DNA of 64,000 bases from Tubulanus polymorphus (taxonomy: Eukaryota; Nemertea; Palaeonemertea; Tubulaniformes; Tubulanidae). The notes below the pieces were generated by a model. The model was not told where the DNA came from, did no database searches, and worked only from the letters and a program-made list of their open reading frames with translations. Both the position numbers and the translations under genes were made by a program. Positions 33,001 to 43,684 of this stretch are shown one piece after another. Each line of letters starts with the position of its first letter. The stretch's first letter is position 1. The stretch is taken from positions 12,624,501-12,688,500 of the forward strand of contig NC_134031.1 in assembly GCF_964204645.1 (NCBI RefSeq), read 5' to 3'.

Positions 33001-35916
33001 TCTAGTTAACAGGTGTGTTTTATGAGTATTTTGAATTTAATCTCAAATCGGGGTTCATGACGAATATTGAGCATTCTAGGGCTGGAGCAAGAAACGCGTG
33101 GGATCGTCCGCCAATGGTATCACCAAAGAAATAATAAGGAGCCAGTCCGTGGTGGCTATTGAAAGCGACGACCGCATGTGAATGCATTGATTGAATGACA
33201 TCTCAAAAGTCAGATTTTATAAAATTGAAGATGATATATGGATAGGTTATTCAATATATACTGGTAAAAATGATGCCCAATATGTGATATAAATGTTCAA
33301 TTAAAAAGTAGAAACCGAATCCATACTTCAGTCTGATATTGTTATAACATCAAACACTCAAATTTAATCCTTTGTTAGATTGGTAGCCAGTGTAGATGAG
33401 CAAGAATAGTGGTCCCTAATTTTAATGTGGACTGTTCAACAAGTTGGAGTTTGTGAAGAGATGAATGAGTTTAAAATGGAGTGGAATTTAGATAATACTG
33501 TTTGAATGTCTATTACTCAATCTTTTTATTGATCATAAAAAAATGTGGTAAAATATTTGACTCTAGGGTTGGTTTTAGATTGTATCCCTCCACGCCAGAG
33601 GTAATCACGGATATTGGACTACACAAAATTCCTTGTGTACAGCTCAACTTTTTAAATCCCTGGAAAAGCTCGCCACGGATATATCTCAGTAATGATTAAT
33701 TTTCCCACAAATTCTCCCCTTCGAAAAACCTAAACAACCAATGTACGCTTGCTCTAAGTTTGCCAATGCACTATTGTTACCTTTTCTAGCTATTTGCACT
33801 AGCTGTTTGTCGCAAATAGATTGCATCCTCTATTACAGGAGTAAAGGATACAGCTCTGGGACCCGTTTCTCAAAAGATAGTTTAAATTAACCATCATCCA
33901 ATATGATACAAGACTAAATAAATTGAAAAAGATCAACTATGTACACATTTCAAATTTCAAACCATGTTTTATCATTAGAAAATTACGACACAACGTTCGA
34001 TCTCTCACTAGAGATAATCTTTTTGAATTTGTACACTGAGTTTTCGTATCGTATTATCGTATTTTCAATTCTCTGCTTTTGAGTCAACAAGTACAAAGTT
34101 ATTTTAGCAATGAAAATTGAATTGTCATTATAAATGTTAACTATCCACTGGTAAACTTACTAACTTTTGGCAACTGACCTTAGATCGTGGAATGGTCTCA
34201 GGTGGCCTGCTGTTCCACTCTTTATTTATACTACTAAAGAAATATACAGTATAAGACGTAAAAAGTATATGAACATATTATTTATCTTTATATCGCGATA
34301 ATTCGTGTACGTATGATTGAAAAACGATATTCTATCGAATCTCATGGTACTTATGATTATTGTGTATTAGCAACCCTCCACGGATACGAAGCAGCCTAAG
34401 TTTACATCCTACCAAAATTATCCTCGGAACTCTCAGCATTATTTCAAGGGTCGGTCTTAGAAAATATACGAAGGACGTGTTCACAGGTTAACGAGGCCAA
34501 AAATCTTCCCCAAAATTTCAAATTTTTACAAGCAAAGATAATATACTTCATGCTTTTGGTGCAGAAAAAAATACATGTCCACAAAATGCAAATTGTGTTT
34601 TCAAAGTAAACGATTGAGTGTGGAATTGTTTCGAATTCAAGGTTTTCCCATTAACACTCCGGTTTTTTCAATAAGATAAGTCAAACTATTGTTGTGATGG
34701 CCAGTTGAATAGTTCATCATTATATTGAAAGATATGTTATACTTAATGCACATTTTCTTAGGACTTACAGCTTTCTCTATTGGTTAGCGTTGTGATCACT
34801 CAAAATTAACCATAAGTTTGAATTCTCACTGATCTACTACATCTCTATAACAAAAATATATTTCATATCAGGCAATTAGCTTTGATCTGTTGTCAGTGGA
34901 CAGCAGCTACGAAACATTTTAAACTACTACATTATCATTCCATCTATTCATGTATATGTAATATGATATGATATCTTCTTTGTTCAGTTTAAAAGTCTTG
35001 ATCGTAAAAGTTTGACAAGTCTCGCATGTTGGTACCGATACGCACGTTCACGCGAGTGAAATGTGCACGTTACAGGCTCAAATGCGCACGTTACAATTAC
35101 AAATGGAAACGTTGTTCATTCAAAACCCTACGTAAAAATCTTATGCATTTTAGCGGAATTTCAAAGTTAGATCGCTACCTACAACAAAAATCGGACAAGA
35201 CTTTTTCAAGCGACAAATTTAAATGTAAGAGCTAGTAGTACCAACGAAGGATTCACTAAACATATAAATTACTTATGGGGGTTCTGGTTAGCACTGGTAA
35301 CTGGTCAGTACTGGTCAAGCATTGGTCAGTTAAACAATTTTTAGATTAATGCCCACATCATATCTAGTTATTTGACACCAAACAACTTAATTGTTTGCAA
35401 ACAAATAATTTACTATAATGGTCAGTACTGGTCATGCATTGGTCAGTTAAAAGACCATGGTCCACGCCACATTTGTTACCAAACATGATTGGATTGTGTC
35501 GTTTCGAAAATTTATCTGTTGGGCAATTTGTGGTCAGCCCTGGTTCGTTAGGTTCTTATTTTGCGGGCATTTTATCTCGAACCACCGAAAGACCGAATCA
35601 CTAATTAATTCACCAGATCGTTAATTGCTGAAAATGAAGATTAGTGTTTAACTAATAGTCCTTGTCTGAACAAAATGTCTCTGGTATGGGTCCTATGGAA
35701 TCATGTACACCGTACTGTATCTTTGTACTGTATCTTTTTATGTTCACTACTACCGTAATTGACTATGATGTTTTCAAGTGGTCTTAAGTACCGCTAATAG
35801 CCGAAAGTCGTTGATTTATGTGAAATTTACATACAGCGCCACCCGTTGATAGTAAAACTAACCCGAGCAATACGGATGTTAAATAGATACGCTAGCAAAC
35901 CGGCATTCTCATAATG
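30065..35916 (-). mobile_element. CATTATGAG-ended DNA transposon, copy B (about 5.85 kb, inverted)
   Basis: Reverse-orientation copy of 16072-22532 with the same ends (CATTATGAGTTTTCTGG... and ...CCGGCATTCTCATAATG). Similar along its whole length with many substitutions, fewer subterminal units and no 407-bp MITE. TCACTGCGAC occurs just after the right end and, six bases removed, before the left end, so a ~10-bp target duplication is possible. Short frames shared with copy A shift or stop, so no transposase is recognised. Confidence 0.85.
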
Positions 35917-36192
35917 TCACTGCGACCGCCAGCGTCGATTGTGTCGCAACGACTCATCGACCTACGCTCCCTTGCGACGGGTTGCGACTTTCAGCAACGC
36001 CAGTCACAAGGAGTCGCACGTGTTCTACTTTCTGCGACGCGACATGACTGTCACAACCAACCGACCCGCTCTTGCGACTGGCAGAAACTAGTCGCATACA
36101 GTCGCTGACAATCGTATCGCAACCGACTTGCACCGAAACTTGCGATGCAACGCTAGGATCGCATCGCGTCACAAGGCTGACCTACGTCCGGC
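35917..36192 (+). mobile_element. Right part of the TGCGAC-rich short element
   Basis: Dense TGCGAC/GTCGCA words on both strands over ~260 bp, ending in AAGGCTGACCTACGTCC, the complement of the element's left end at 30017. No frame is credible; the overlapping short frames are repeat artefacts. Confidence 0.6.
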
Positions 36193-36199
36193 TTTAAGT

Positions 36200-36720
36200 T
36201 ACTGCGGAGCCCCAGAAATATCTTTTTTTTTCGTTCAAAAGACCTTTCGCTTGAAAATTCTTTTGTCGGAACAAAATTTGTTTCGTACCAACCAATAATA
36301 TTCTGTTCGATTGAACCAATTCGAAAAAAACGTTAGAACAAAGTTGAACAAACTTTTTTTGTCCAAACGAAAGGTTTTTTGTTCGAACAATTGTTCGATT
36401 GAACAGAATCGTTTGAATTTGATCAGAATTTTTTTTTCAGAACATTAAGTTTTTCGTTCGAACAAGTATATTGTAAAAAGTTTTTTCTCCGAACCAAAAG
36501 TATTAAGTATTTTGAACAGAATTTTTTTCATTCAAACATTTGTTCGAAAAAATTGTTTATGCTCAACCAAATTTTTTTGCCGGGACAAAAAGTTTTTCAT
36601 TTCAACAATAACATAGCTTTCAGAATGAAGAAAAGTTTTGGTTCAAACAAAAAGCGTACAAGATTTTCTTGTCGGATCATTAAGTTTTTTGGTCGAACAG
36701 CGTGTTAATGTCGTTTTGGA
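36200..36720. repeat. GTTCGAAC-rich low-complexity tract
   Basis: Repeated TTTTTGTTCGAACAA-like words, T and A runs, and many GAACA/TGTTC halves over ~500 bp, with no regular period. No coding signal. Probably a degenerate repeat. Confidence 0.55.
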
Positions 36721-36734
36721 AATTTACTCGGTCT

Positions 36735-37080
36735 GGTATATTTTGGATTACTGTGTATGTCATTTGTCAGGACATTAAACAGAAGACGACTTAGGATACT
36801 ACCTTGCTTGACTCGACTAGTTAGACCGACTTAATCCAAGATGAAGCGTTCCGTTGATTTCGGCTACAAGTTTTCGATGAGATAATGCTGAGCCATTTCG
36901 GCAACCTATCATTGATACTGTTTCCTAATAGCCTTGTTTAGTAATGGCTGATGTTGTACCTTATTAAATGCTTTGTCGAAATCATAAAGAGTAATTATCG
37001 CCTAACAGTCGATTTTCCAGAGTCAAATAGGACATCTCGTTCAGTTGTCCATGGTTTCAAGAAGGTCTAATTGACTGTTT
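36735..37080 (-). pseudogene. Reverse transcriptase fragment of a non-LTR retrotransposon (dead)
   Basis: Minus-strand pieces in shifting frames read LYDFDKAFNKVQHQPLLNK (RT motif A, DFxKAFD-V-H--LL), a degraded LPKWL, and then SRVKQGSILSRLLFNVL with TNDIH (RT block G-QGSvLsplLFN-y-NDI). Stops and frameshifts separate the blocks. Only the middle palm part survives; the YADD region is not seen. Clade not assigned. Confidence 0.75.
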
Positions 37081-37137
37081 GTCGAGCTTCCTCTTATAAA
37101 ACTGTATTAACCATTGAACAGGATTCAAAGACTGTGC

Positions 37138-37180
37138 AGAAAACCCGTTATCGCTGCTTTGCAGCTATATTTTTCTTTTT
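37138..37180 (+). repeat. Dispersed repeat end with GCTGC/GCAGC hairpin (copy 2)
   Basis: GCAGAAAACCCGTTATCGCT followed by GCTTTGCAGCTATATTTTTC. Same end as 12330 and, reversed, 60225-60268. Confidence 0.6.
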
Positions 37181-37399
37181 AATATTTTTTTGTGCTGGAA
37201 TTGTAAACAGGTTAACAGGTCTACATTTCATTTTCGGTTATTGGCTAAAATCGACGTGTAGACCTGTTGATCTGAGATCGAATAATACAGGACCGAATCA
37301 CTACTTATTCAACTTGCGCATTGCACTATTTCGTCGTATACTATATACTTGGGCCAGATAGACTCGATCCGAACTTAGGTGTAAATACACCATCCGAAA

Positions 37400-37858
37400 T
37401 TCAAAAACGCGCGGCGAGACTCGGTAAACTATTCTAACATTTCCGCTCACGTTGGGCAAACGAGTACATCACCGCCCTACGTGATAGGCACTTTGCGTTA
37501 AAACAACAAAATAACTCTCAGGAAATCATTCGCATCGGGGACCTCGTGTTGGTCCATGACGACGAGAAAAAAGCGCGTAAACTGGAAGTGAGCAGTTGTT
37601 ACTGATCTAAATCGCGGGAAAGATGGTCTCGTGCGATCAGCTCAAATCAAGACTAAAAACAATGTGACTAGTCGTCCTTCGTTAGAGGTCAATGCCGCCG
37701 GTACTGTACGACAGACTGATATCAACCCGGAAGTAAACAATAGTGATACAATAACAAATAGTCCTACGCCTGCCAGACATCGTTCATCGAGAACTGCTGC
37801 GGTGAATGCTCGGACAAAAATCCAAAATTGGACGGATGACTTATTGTCTCGAGATTAA
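37400..37858 (+). pseudogene. BEL/Pao retrotransposon pol C-terminus (DUF5641-like), frameshifted relic
   Basis: From 37441 the frame reads FRSRWANEYITALRDRHFAL, then IIRIGDLVLVHDDEKKARK, and stops. The match resumes one frame over as GKDGLVRSAQIKTKNNV and TSRPSLEV. This is the conserved tail of BEL/Pao polyproteins (RW--EYl--LreRH, GdvVLvhD, GrDG-vR-a-vkT--g---RP---L). An in-frame stop (replacing a usual Trp), the frameshift and missing upstream domains show that it is dead. The final stop is at 37856-37858. A following 3' LTR is possible but not delimited. Confidence 0.8.
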
Positions 37859-38249
37859 ATCAACTGTTGGTTAATCAAACGCTCAATGACTTTAAATACA
37901 CTGTATATATGTATAATTTGTATGTAACCCATACTTGCCCCTTTTAAACCTAGGATTTATATCAATTTAGCTCAACTGTTGTTTTTATACTTCTATGAAC
38001 TTTGAGAATATCAGTAATTGTATAGGCTATATCTGTAATGATAATGTTAGTTGTTAGTACCACGTCACCAGATGACGGTTCACATTCTCATACTTACTTC
38101 ATTTTATTTTTATTTTACTGAAGCTAGTTAGGACTTTTATAAAACACAACGCAATGGACTGATTAATTTGTTGGTTGACTTCAGATAAATGTTATATACT
38201 TGATATTTTAATCTTTAATTTAGAATAATATGTATAATATAATGGGTCT

Positions 38250-38700
38250 CCACATCCATAGGATCTCACGGGTCAGTATTTCAAAATTGGGTCTTCTCAT
38301 GAGACAGTATTTAAAATCGGGTCTTCTCACGGGACAGTATTTAAAATCGGGTCCTCTCACGCCACGGGACAGTAACTTGAATCGCGGGTTCCGTTGCAAT
38401 ATCCTGCGTGAAAAACGTGAATTCATATCCTGTTCCCCTGGCCCTGCAGTAAATAAGGTAAATAAGAATTTATCGGTAGGCTTTTATCTATTTATAAATG
38501 AAATGAAAATGGAAAATGTAATAATTACAATCGATCGTTGAATTTATTTATTCATAATCGCTTAAGGCAGAATACATAAGAATATTAGGACTCGAAACCG
38601 CTAGCATTGGATTCGACGTTTCATGTAAAAATTCTACATCTGTCCCGTGAGAGGACCCATGTCCCGTCACAGGCCCAGGTCCTCTCACGGGACGCTGCAG
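38250..38700. repeat. Array of CTCTCACGGGAC words upstream of the AGXT exon
   Basis: Three to four ~33-bp units (GGGTCTTCTCACGGGACAG with TATTTAAAATC) at 38255-38390, then an inverted (GTCCCGTGAGAGGACC) and a direct copy at 38641-38700. Could be a degraded inverted-repeat element or binding-site cluster. Confidence 0.5.
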
Positions 38701-38929
38701 TTTAACTCATATGTCAAGTAGGTTTGAATAACCTCGCAATCAAATTAGGCTAAATCGACTGCATTATCAACGATAGATGGCGACCACGGTGCCTTTTTAT
38801 CGCTGCTTAGCCACTTTGGGGGCGTTTTATCGGGTTTGGCATAATTATTCACCGTGACTTAGAATAGCTGTAGCTAGAGGCCTACGTAGTCACAGAAATT
38901 CAACGAATATCGAATTCTACCACCTGAAA

Positions 38930-39085
38930 ATGGCACAGATAAATGCCCCAGCGCAATGTCTTTTTAATCCCTTAAACTTCCCTAACAAATTGTTGATGGG
39001 CCCAGGTCCAGCGAACTGCCCGCCACGTGTCCTCGCAGCAGGTGCCCTGCCTATACTTGGACACATGCATCCTGAAATGCTGAAG
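38930..39085 (+). CDS. agxt: AGXT-like aminotransferase, first coding exon (52 codons)
   Basis: Alanine-glyoxylate/serine-pyruvate aminotransferase, a PLP enzyme of glyoxylate detoxification and serine metabolism (peroxisome or mitochondrion, depending on species). The exon reads [20 protein letters not shown] followed by [16 protein letters not shown]. This matches the family N-terminus (P-qLLLGPGPsNlPPRv-aAgglp-lGh-hpe), whose segment wraps the partner subunit. It ends in phase 0 at AAG followed by GTAGGA. From memory the first intron of human AGXT interrupts the same place. The ATG follows CACCTGAAA. No later exon was recognised in the following 25 kb, so intron 1 is long or the locus is broken. 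No PLP lysine is present in this part. Confidence 0.85.
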
Positions 39086-39196
39086 GTAGGATTTTTAATT
39101 CTTGTAATTCTGTTGATTATTTAGGCCCCTATTATTATTATTATATGTGTATTTTATATATTCCGCCTATTTTCGTCAAATAAAATTCATCTTCAT

Positions 39197-40935
39197 TCAG
39201 ATTCGGCAATAGTCACCTGACTGTGGTTTAGTTTCACGATCGGATATTTTCACAAACCTTAGTCAGGAATGGGAAGGTCATTTTTCAATGAAATTTTCGT
39301 GAATCAATTTGACTCGCGAGTAATTTGCCTGTCATCTCATTGTCTTTTAAGATATCCGTCTAATCTTTGTTTAGTTAGTTACCTAATCGTTGGTGGTAAG
39401 CTTTTTATAATCGGATGGGCTTATATCAACGTTAGGGATGACAAGGACCAAAACACGGTTGAAAAAAGTAACACTTCAAAAATATACTTTCTATTCACTT
39501 CAGTCCACAATTAATGGCTTAATTAAACTTGCCAGGTACCTTTCGAAATAATCCAATTTTATGTATGTTTCGAGTGATTAATCATCATTATTTTGAGAAA
39601 TTAATTAATTTCTCCACAAATTTCGCCATTCGCCGCCATTTCTCTGTATTGCACATGTGGCTTGATAAGACAAGGGGACCTACAAGGATTTATATAAAAC
39701 TTCCAAGACGAAACGACAATTTTTATTTTTGATAGTTTTCCAACTTATATTTCATATCTTCGTGTTTTCCATAATAAATAATGAAATAATAAATTCTGGT
39801 AAAAGAAAAATGTGAATAAGTGTTATATTCTTCATTTTTTTCAATTTCGTCGTTTCGCTTCGTTAGTTTGTGCTGTTGTCCTGGCCTCAGTTCACAGGTG
39901 CCAGCACCTCCAGTAATTTTCAAAATGGCAGCTGTTGACCCGACGGAAATTTACTCTCACTTTACGGCCGATTTGCACATGGATTAAGATCGTCAGGTGA
40001 GGTGTTAGAGGTAGGCCTATCAGACAAACTACGAATCTGTTGTGCGTCGATAACAACAAAAATTAGACGGATATCTTAAGAGACAATGAAATGCCAGGCA
40101 AATTAGGGCCTACTCTTCAGTCAAATTGGCTGACGAAGATTTCATTGAAAAATGACCTTCCCATTCCTGACTGTGGTTTGTGAAAATATCCGATCGTGAA
40201 ACTAAACCACAGACAGGTTACTGACTAATCTTTGTTGTAGGCCTAATCAACGCACAACAGATTCGTAGTTTTTTTGATCCCCATAAAACCTCACCTGACG
40301 ATCTTAATCCATGTGCAAATCGGCTGTTAAGTGAGAGTAAATTTCCGTCGATTCGACGGCGGCCATTTTGAAAACGTGTGGAGGGTGCTGGCACCTGTAG
40401 ACTGAGGCCAGGACCACAACACAAACTAACGAAACGAAACGACGAAATTGAAAAAATTAAGAAATCAACACTTAGGCCTATTCACATTTTCTTCAACTAG
40501 AATTAATTTTTTCATCATTTATTGTGGAAAACACGAAGATTTGAAATATAAGTTTGAAAGCTATCAAAAATAAAAATTGTCGTTTCGTTTTGAAAGTTTT
40601 ATGTAAATCCTTGTACCAAGGTCACCTTGTCTATCATGCCACATGTATGCAATACAGAGAAATGGCGGCCAATGGCGAAATTTGTGGAAAAATTAATTAA
40701 TTTCTCAAAATAATGTTGATTAATCGCTCGAAACATACATAAAATTGGATTATTTCAAAAGGTAGCCTACCTGATTAAGTTTGTGATTAATTGTGGACTG
40801 AAGTGGATAGAAAGTATATTTTTGAAGTGTTACTTTTTTCAACCTTGTTTTGGCCCTTCTCATCCCTAACGTTGGTATAAGCCCATCCGATTATAAAAAG
40901 CTTACCACCAACGATTAGGTAACTAACTAATTCGG
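39197..40935. repeat. Interleaved inverted repeats in order A-B-A'-B'
   Basis: A (~39200-39372) is reversed at A' (~40053-40224). B (~39373-40045) is reversed at B' (~40245-40930). Arms are long and highly similar, but the order is crossed rather than nested. Landmarks: TCAGGAATGGGAAGGTCATT (A) versus its complement at ~40146-40170, and GTTGGTGGTAAGC (B) versus its complement at ~40905-40920. No gene. Probably a duplicated foldback element inside AGXT intron 1. Confidence 0.8.
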
Positions 40936-41689
40936 CAACTGACAGCTTCTAAACCAAATGTATAAATTTACACTGTAATAATGGTCTCTCTGAACCAACA
41001 GATTTTCTGAATGTATTGTCCATCCTATTTGAAACTTAAAATTACTTACCTACTTGGTAACTTTCAATAAAAAAGAATTGAATTGTTAGACAACAAGCAC
41101 TGGCAAAGCGCTTTTTTTTACAAGAGGGTTTCCACCATTTTGTTCGCAGTGCGCATGCTCTGCTGTATTTGTAAACAAATGCACGTTGAATGAACACCGC
41201 CGAGAACTATGTCACTGTAGTGTAGGCCTGTGCCCGCATACGTATATAGAAGTGTATACACAACTGTTAACACACTGATAGGCCTACATACGAGCCAGGG
41301 GCGTAGCCACCGGTGCCACAACTGCGACATATGCCAGTCAACACTTTTAGTTGACCCGACGTCCAAATAAAGTTGGCAAGATGGTCGACCCTTAGTCGGT
41401 GTCGCAGTCGTCCCGTCGTTGGGCGTGCTCGTCGGGTAGTAGTCGGCCCGACTTCAGTTTTCGTCACTTTGCCGACATAATGCCGACGTTTTGCCGACTG
41501 CCTAATAGCCTAGGACCATACCTTTTCTGACCATACCCCGTCCATATTTGTCGATTCCCCGACCGTTTGCCAACCTCATCCGACCCTTTTCTGACCAAAC
41601 CCCGTCCATATTTGTCGATTCCCAGATTGTTAGCCAACGTCATCCAGGAACTATAACGAGTTTGAGGAACCTCTCCCATAAGATACCTA

Positions 41690-41755
41690 TTCTCACCATG
41701 CGCCGCTGCGAGTATGCGGAAGTTATTCAGTGTGGCTTTGGTTTTCAAAGCCGCA
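41690..41755 (+). repeat. Dispersed repeat (copy also at 49319-49386)
   Basis: TATTCTCACCATGCGCCGCT and TATGCGGAAGTTATTCAGTG, then TGGCTTTGGTTT. Near-identical at 49319-49386. Confidence 0.6.
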
Positions 41756-41829
41756 TGACGTGTCTCTTTCATGTTGGCCGAGTGTGCGTGTGTGTATTGT
41801 TTGTGGCGAATTTCTAAGTTTTTTGAGCC

Positions 41830-42180
41830 TGACGTTCTGGGTATCGTCGCTGAGTTTGCCTAACCAGCAAACCGAGAGGCTCTGGCCTAACGTTTTGGTC
41901 TAACGTCGTGAGTTTGCCTGACCAGCAAACCGGAGGCCAAGTCTGTTACGTTTTGGTCAAACGTCGTGAGTTTACTCTCGTAGTGGATCCACGTAGGCTT
42001 GTGAGATATGTATTTGTAGCGTGACGTTCTGGGTATCGTCGTTGAGTTTGCCTGACCAGCAAACCGAGAGGCTAAAGCCTGGCGTTTTGGTCAAACGCCG
42101 TGAGTTTGCCTGACTAGCAAACCGGAGGCTTGAATCTGACGTTTTGGTCATACGTCGTGGGTCTACTTGGTAGTAGACCG
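41830..42180 (+). ncRNA. Tandem array of covarying hairpins (candidate structured RNA)
   Basis: Units alternate two hairpins: I, (GA)CGTTTTGGTCAAACG(TC); II, GTTTGC-N7-GCAAAC, followed by CCG(A)GAGGC. Type II occurs at 41854-41872, 41912-41930, 42046-42064 and 42104-42122. The last unit has GTCTAC...GTAGAC (42161-42178), with both arms changed together. Type I at ~42081-42098 has GGCG...CGCC where others have ACG...CGT. The loops contain TGGTCA and TGACCA, which are complementary. No frame crosses it credibly. Could be a retroelement UTR. Function unknown. Confidence 0.5.
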
Positions 42181-42239
42181 GAGATTGAAATTGAAAGGAG
42201 AATGATGATTTTAAATGTTGAGTAATAGAAGATAAGAGA

Positions 42240-43450
42240 ACTTGAGGATAGGAGATTAAGAGAATAAGCAAAAAAAGAAAAAAAAAGATGTGAGAAAAAT
42301 GAAAAAGAAATACAGTCGAGATTTATTTATGATGAGTTGTTTTGATCATAGAAGTTGAGAGAGGAGAATCAGTTCGGAAGTAGATTTGGAATCTAGTTCT
42401 ATTTTAGTTTGCCCTAGGTCTGTTGCGTGATGGTATAGGTATATAGGCTGGAGGTTTTAGTTAGCTTTATTTCTCGGCCCATTGAATACGCATGTACGCG
42501 TAGCCTTTCATTGATTCGTCTATTCCCCTCGGTCGGCTCTATTATGCTAAGTTTGTAAGAGTTTGTGCGTTTCGGTTGAGAGCATTCAGACCTGCCTTTT
42601 GCTGTTGACTGCTAATATAGATTTTGTAAGGATAATCTTCTATTGTGAGAGGATATAGGAAATAAGAGATTAAGAAAGTGGGAAAGAGGAAAGAAATTGA
42701 TAGTGCGGATTTATTTGGGATTGACGATTTGGTTTGAAATTATGATTAGAACGAATGAGATGGGACGATGGGTTCGAATTTAGAGAGTAATCCAATTGTG
42801 GTTGATGAATTGTTTTTCGAATATAAAATGGAGCATGGTAGTGAATGATGAGTTCCAGAAAGCTTGTGTTCTATTCTAGTTTGCCCTAGGTTTTGGACAT
42901 TGCGAGAGGAGTGCTAGAGGTTCTGTTAGAATTTGGTGTTGCGGCTGATTGCATACACTTATCGCATTCATACGCATGTTGCGTTTTCGTCTTTTCACCC
43001 TCTGCCAGAGCTCTGTTATGTTGAGTTTGTAAATACTTTGAGCGTTTTATTGGACAGCAATCTGTCCTTCTATAGCAAAGCTAATTTTGCGGACAAAATT
43101 CCGTTAATAGTAAGGAAGGATTTAACAAAACAAATGCGTTTCCAGGTTATCATACTACAGTGTTTAAGACAGTCGGGGTGTCATATATTAATTATCTAAT
43201 TATTTATTAGAGAAACATTGTCTTAAATCATACAGACTTACTGGAAAGAAACTCACTGAGCTGACACTATTAAAAATCCCTATTTTGCTTTGTTATTGTT
43301 GCTTTTACCAACTGTACAGTGACTTACAGTGACTATAATATTGTATATAGGCTTGATTTGAGATCTAGCCTTGGAACCTGCGTGACAGGGATAAACCAGC
43401 TAGCCGAAAATTATATTTGTCTGCTGAACGAAATAAAGCTATATTCGTAA
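42240..43450 (+). repeat. Two diverged ~400-bp direct repeats and AT-rich tail
   Basis: 42240-42580 and 42655-43050 share, in order, purine-rich GAGATTAAGA, GATTTATTT, CTAGTTTGCCCTAGGT, a CGCATGT word and TTATG-T-AGTTTGTAA. The stretch to 43450 ends with AATAAAGC near 43432. No protein recognised. It may be the body of the element carrying the hairpin array. Confidence 0.45.
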
Positions 43451-43684
43451 CGGAAGAAGATTTTTTGTGTTTCTGACAGATCGTGAAGTGATCATCTACG
43501 TCATATGGAGATATAAAGTAACAGTAATAGTTTTAGGAAAATACTGTTGCTAAACTTTCTATGAGAGGTGTATGTTTGTATATTTTGGCCATGTTCGATC
43601 CCTTTGGCGAGTCCCCAACCTTTCACCCTCGTTGTTTTCAGCCGGCATAATCCTTTCGTGTATATGCAGAAAATATATTATATC

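Noticed and set aside
38230-38541. 103-residue frame over the CTCTCACGGGAC repeats
   Set aside because: The frame follows the tandem DNA repeat and has no protein features.
41830-42180. CRISPR-like spacing of short palindromic repeats
   Set aside because: Eukaryotic context, and the intervening sequence is itself repeated hairpins, not unique spacers.
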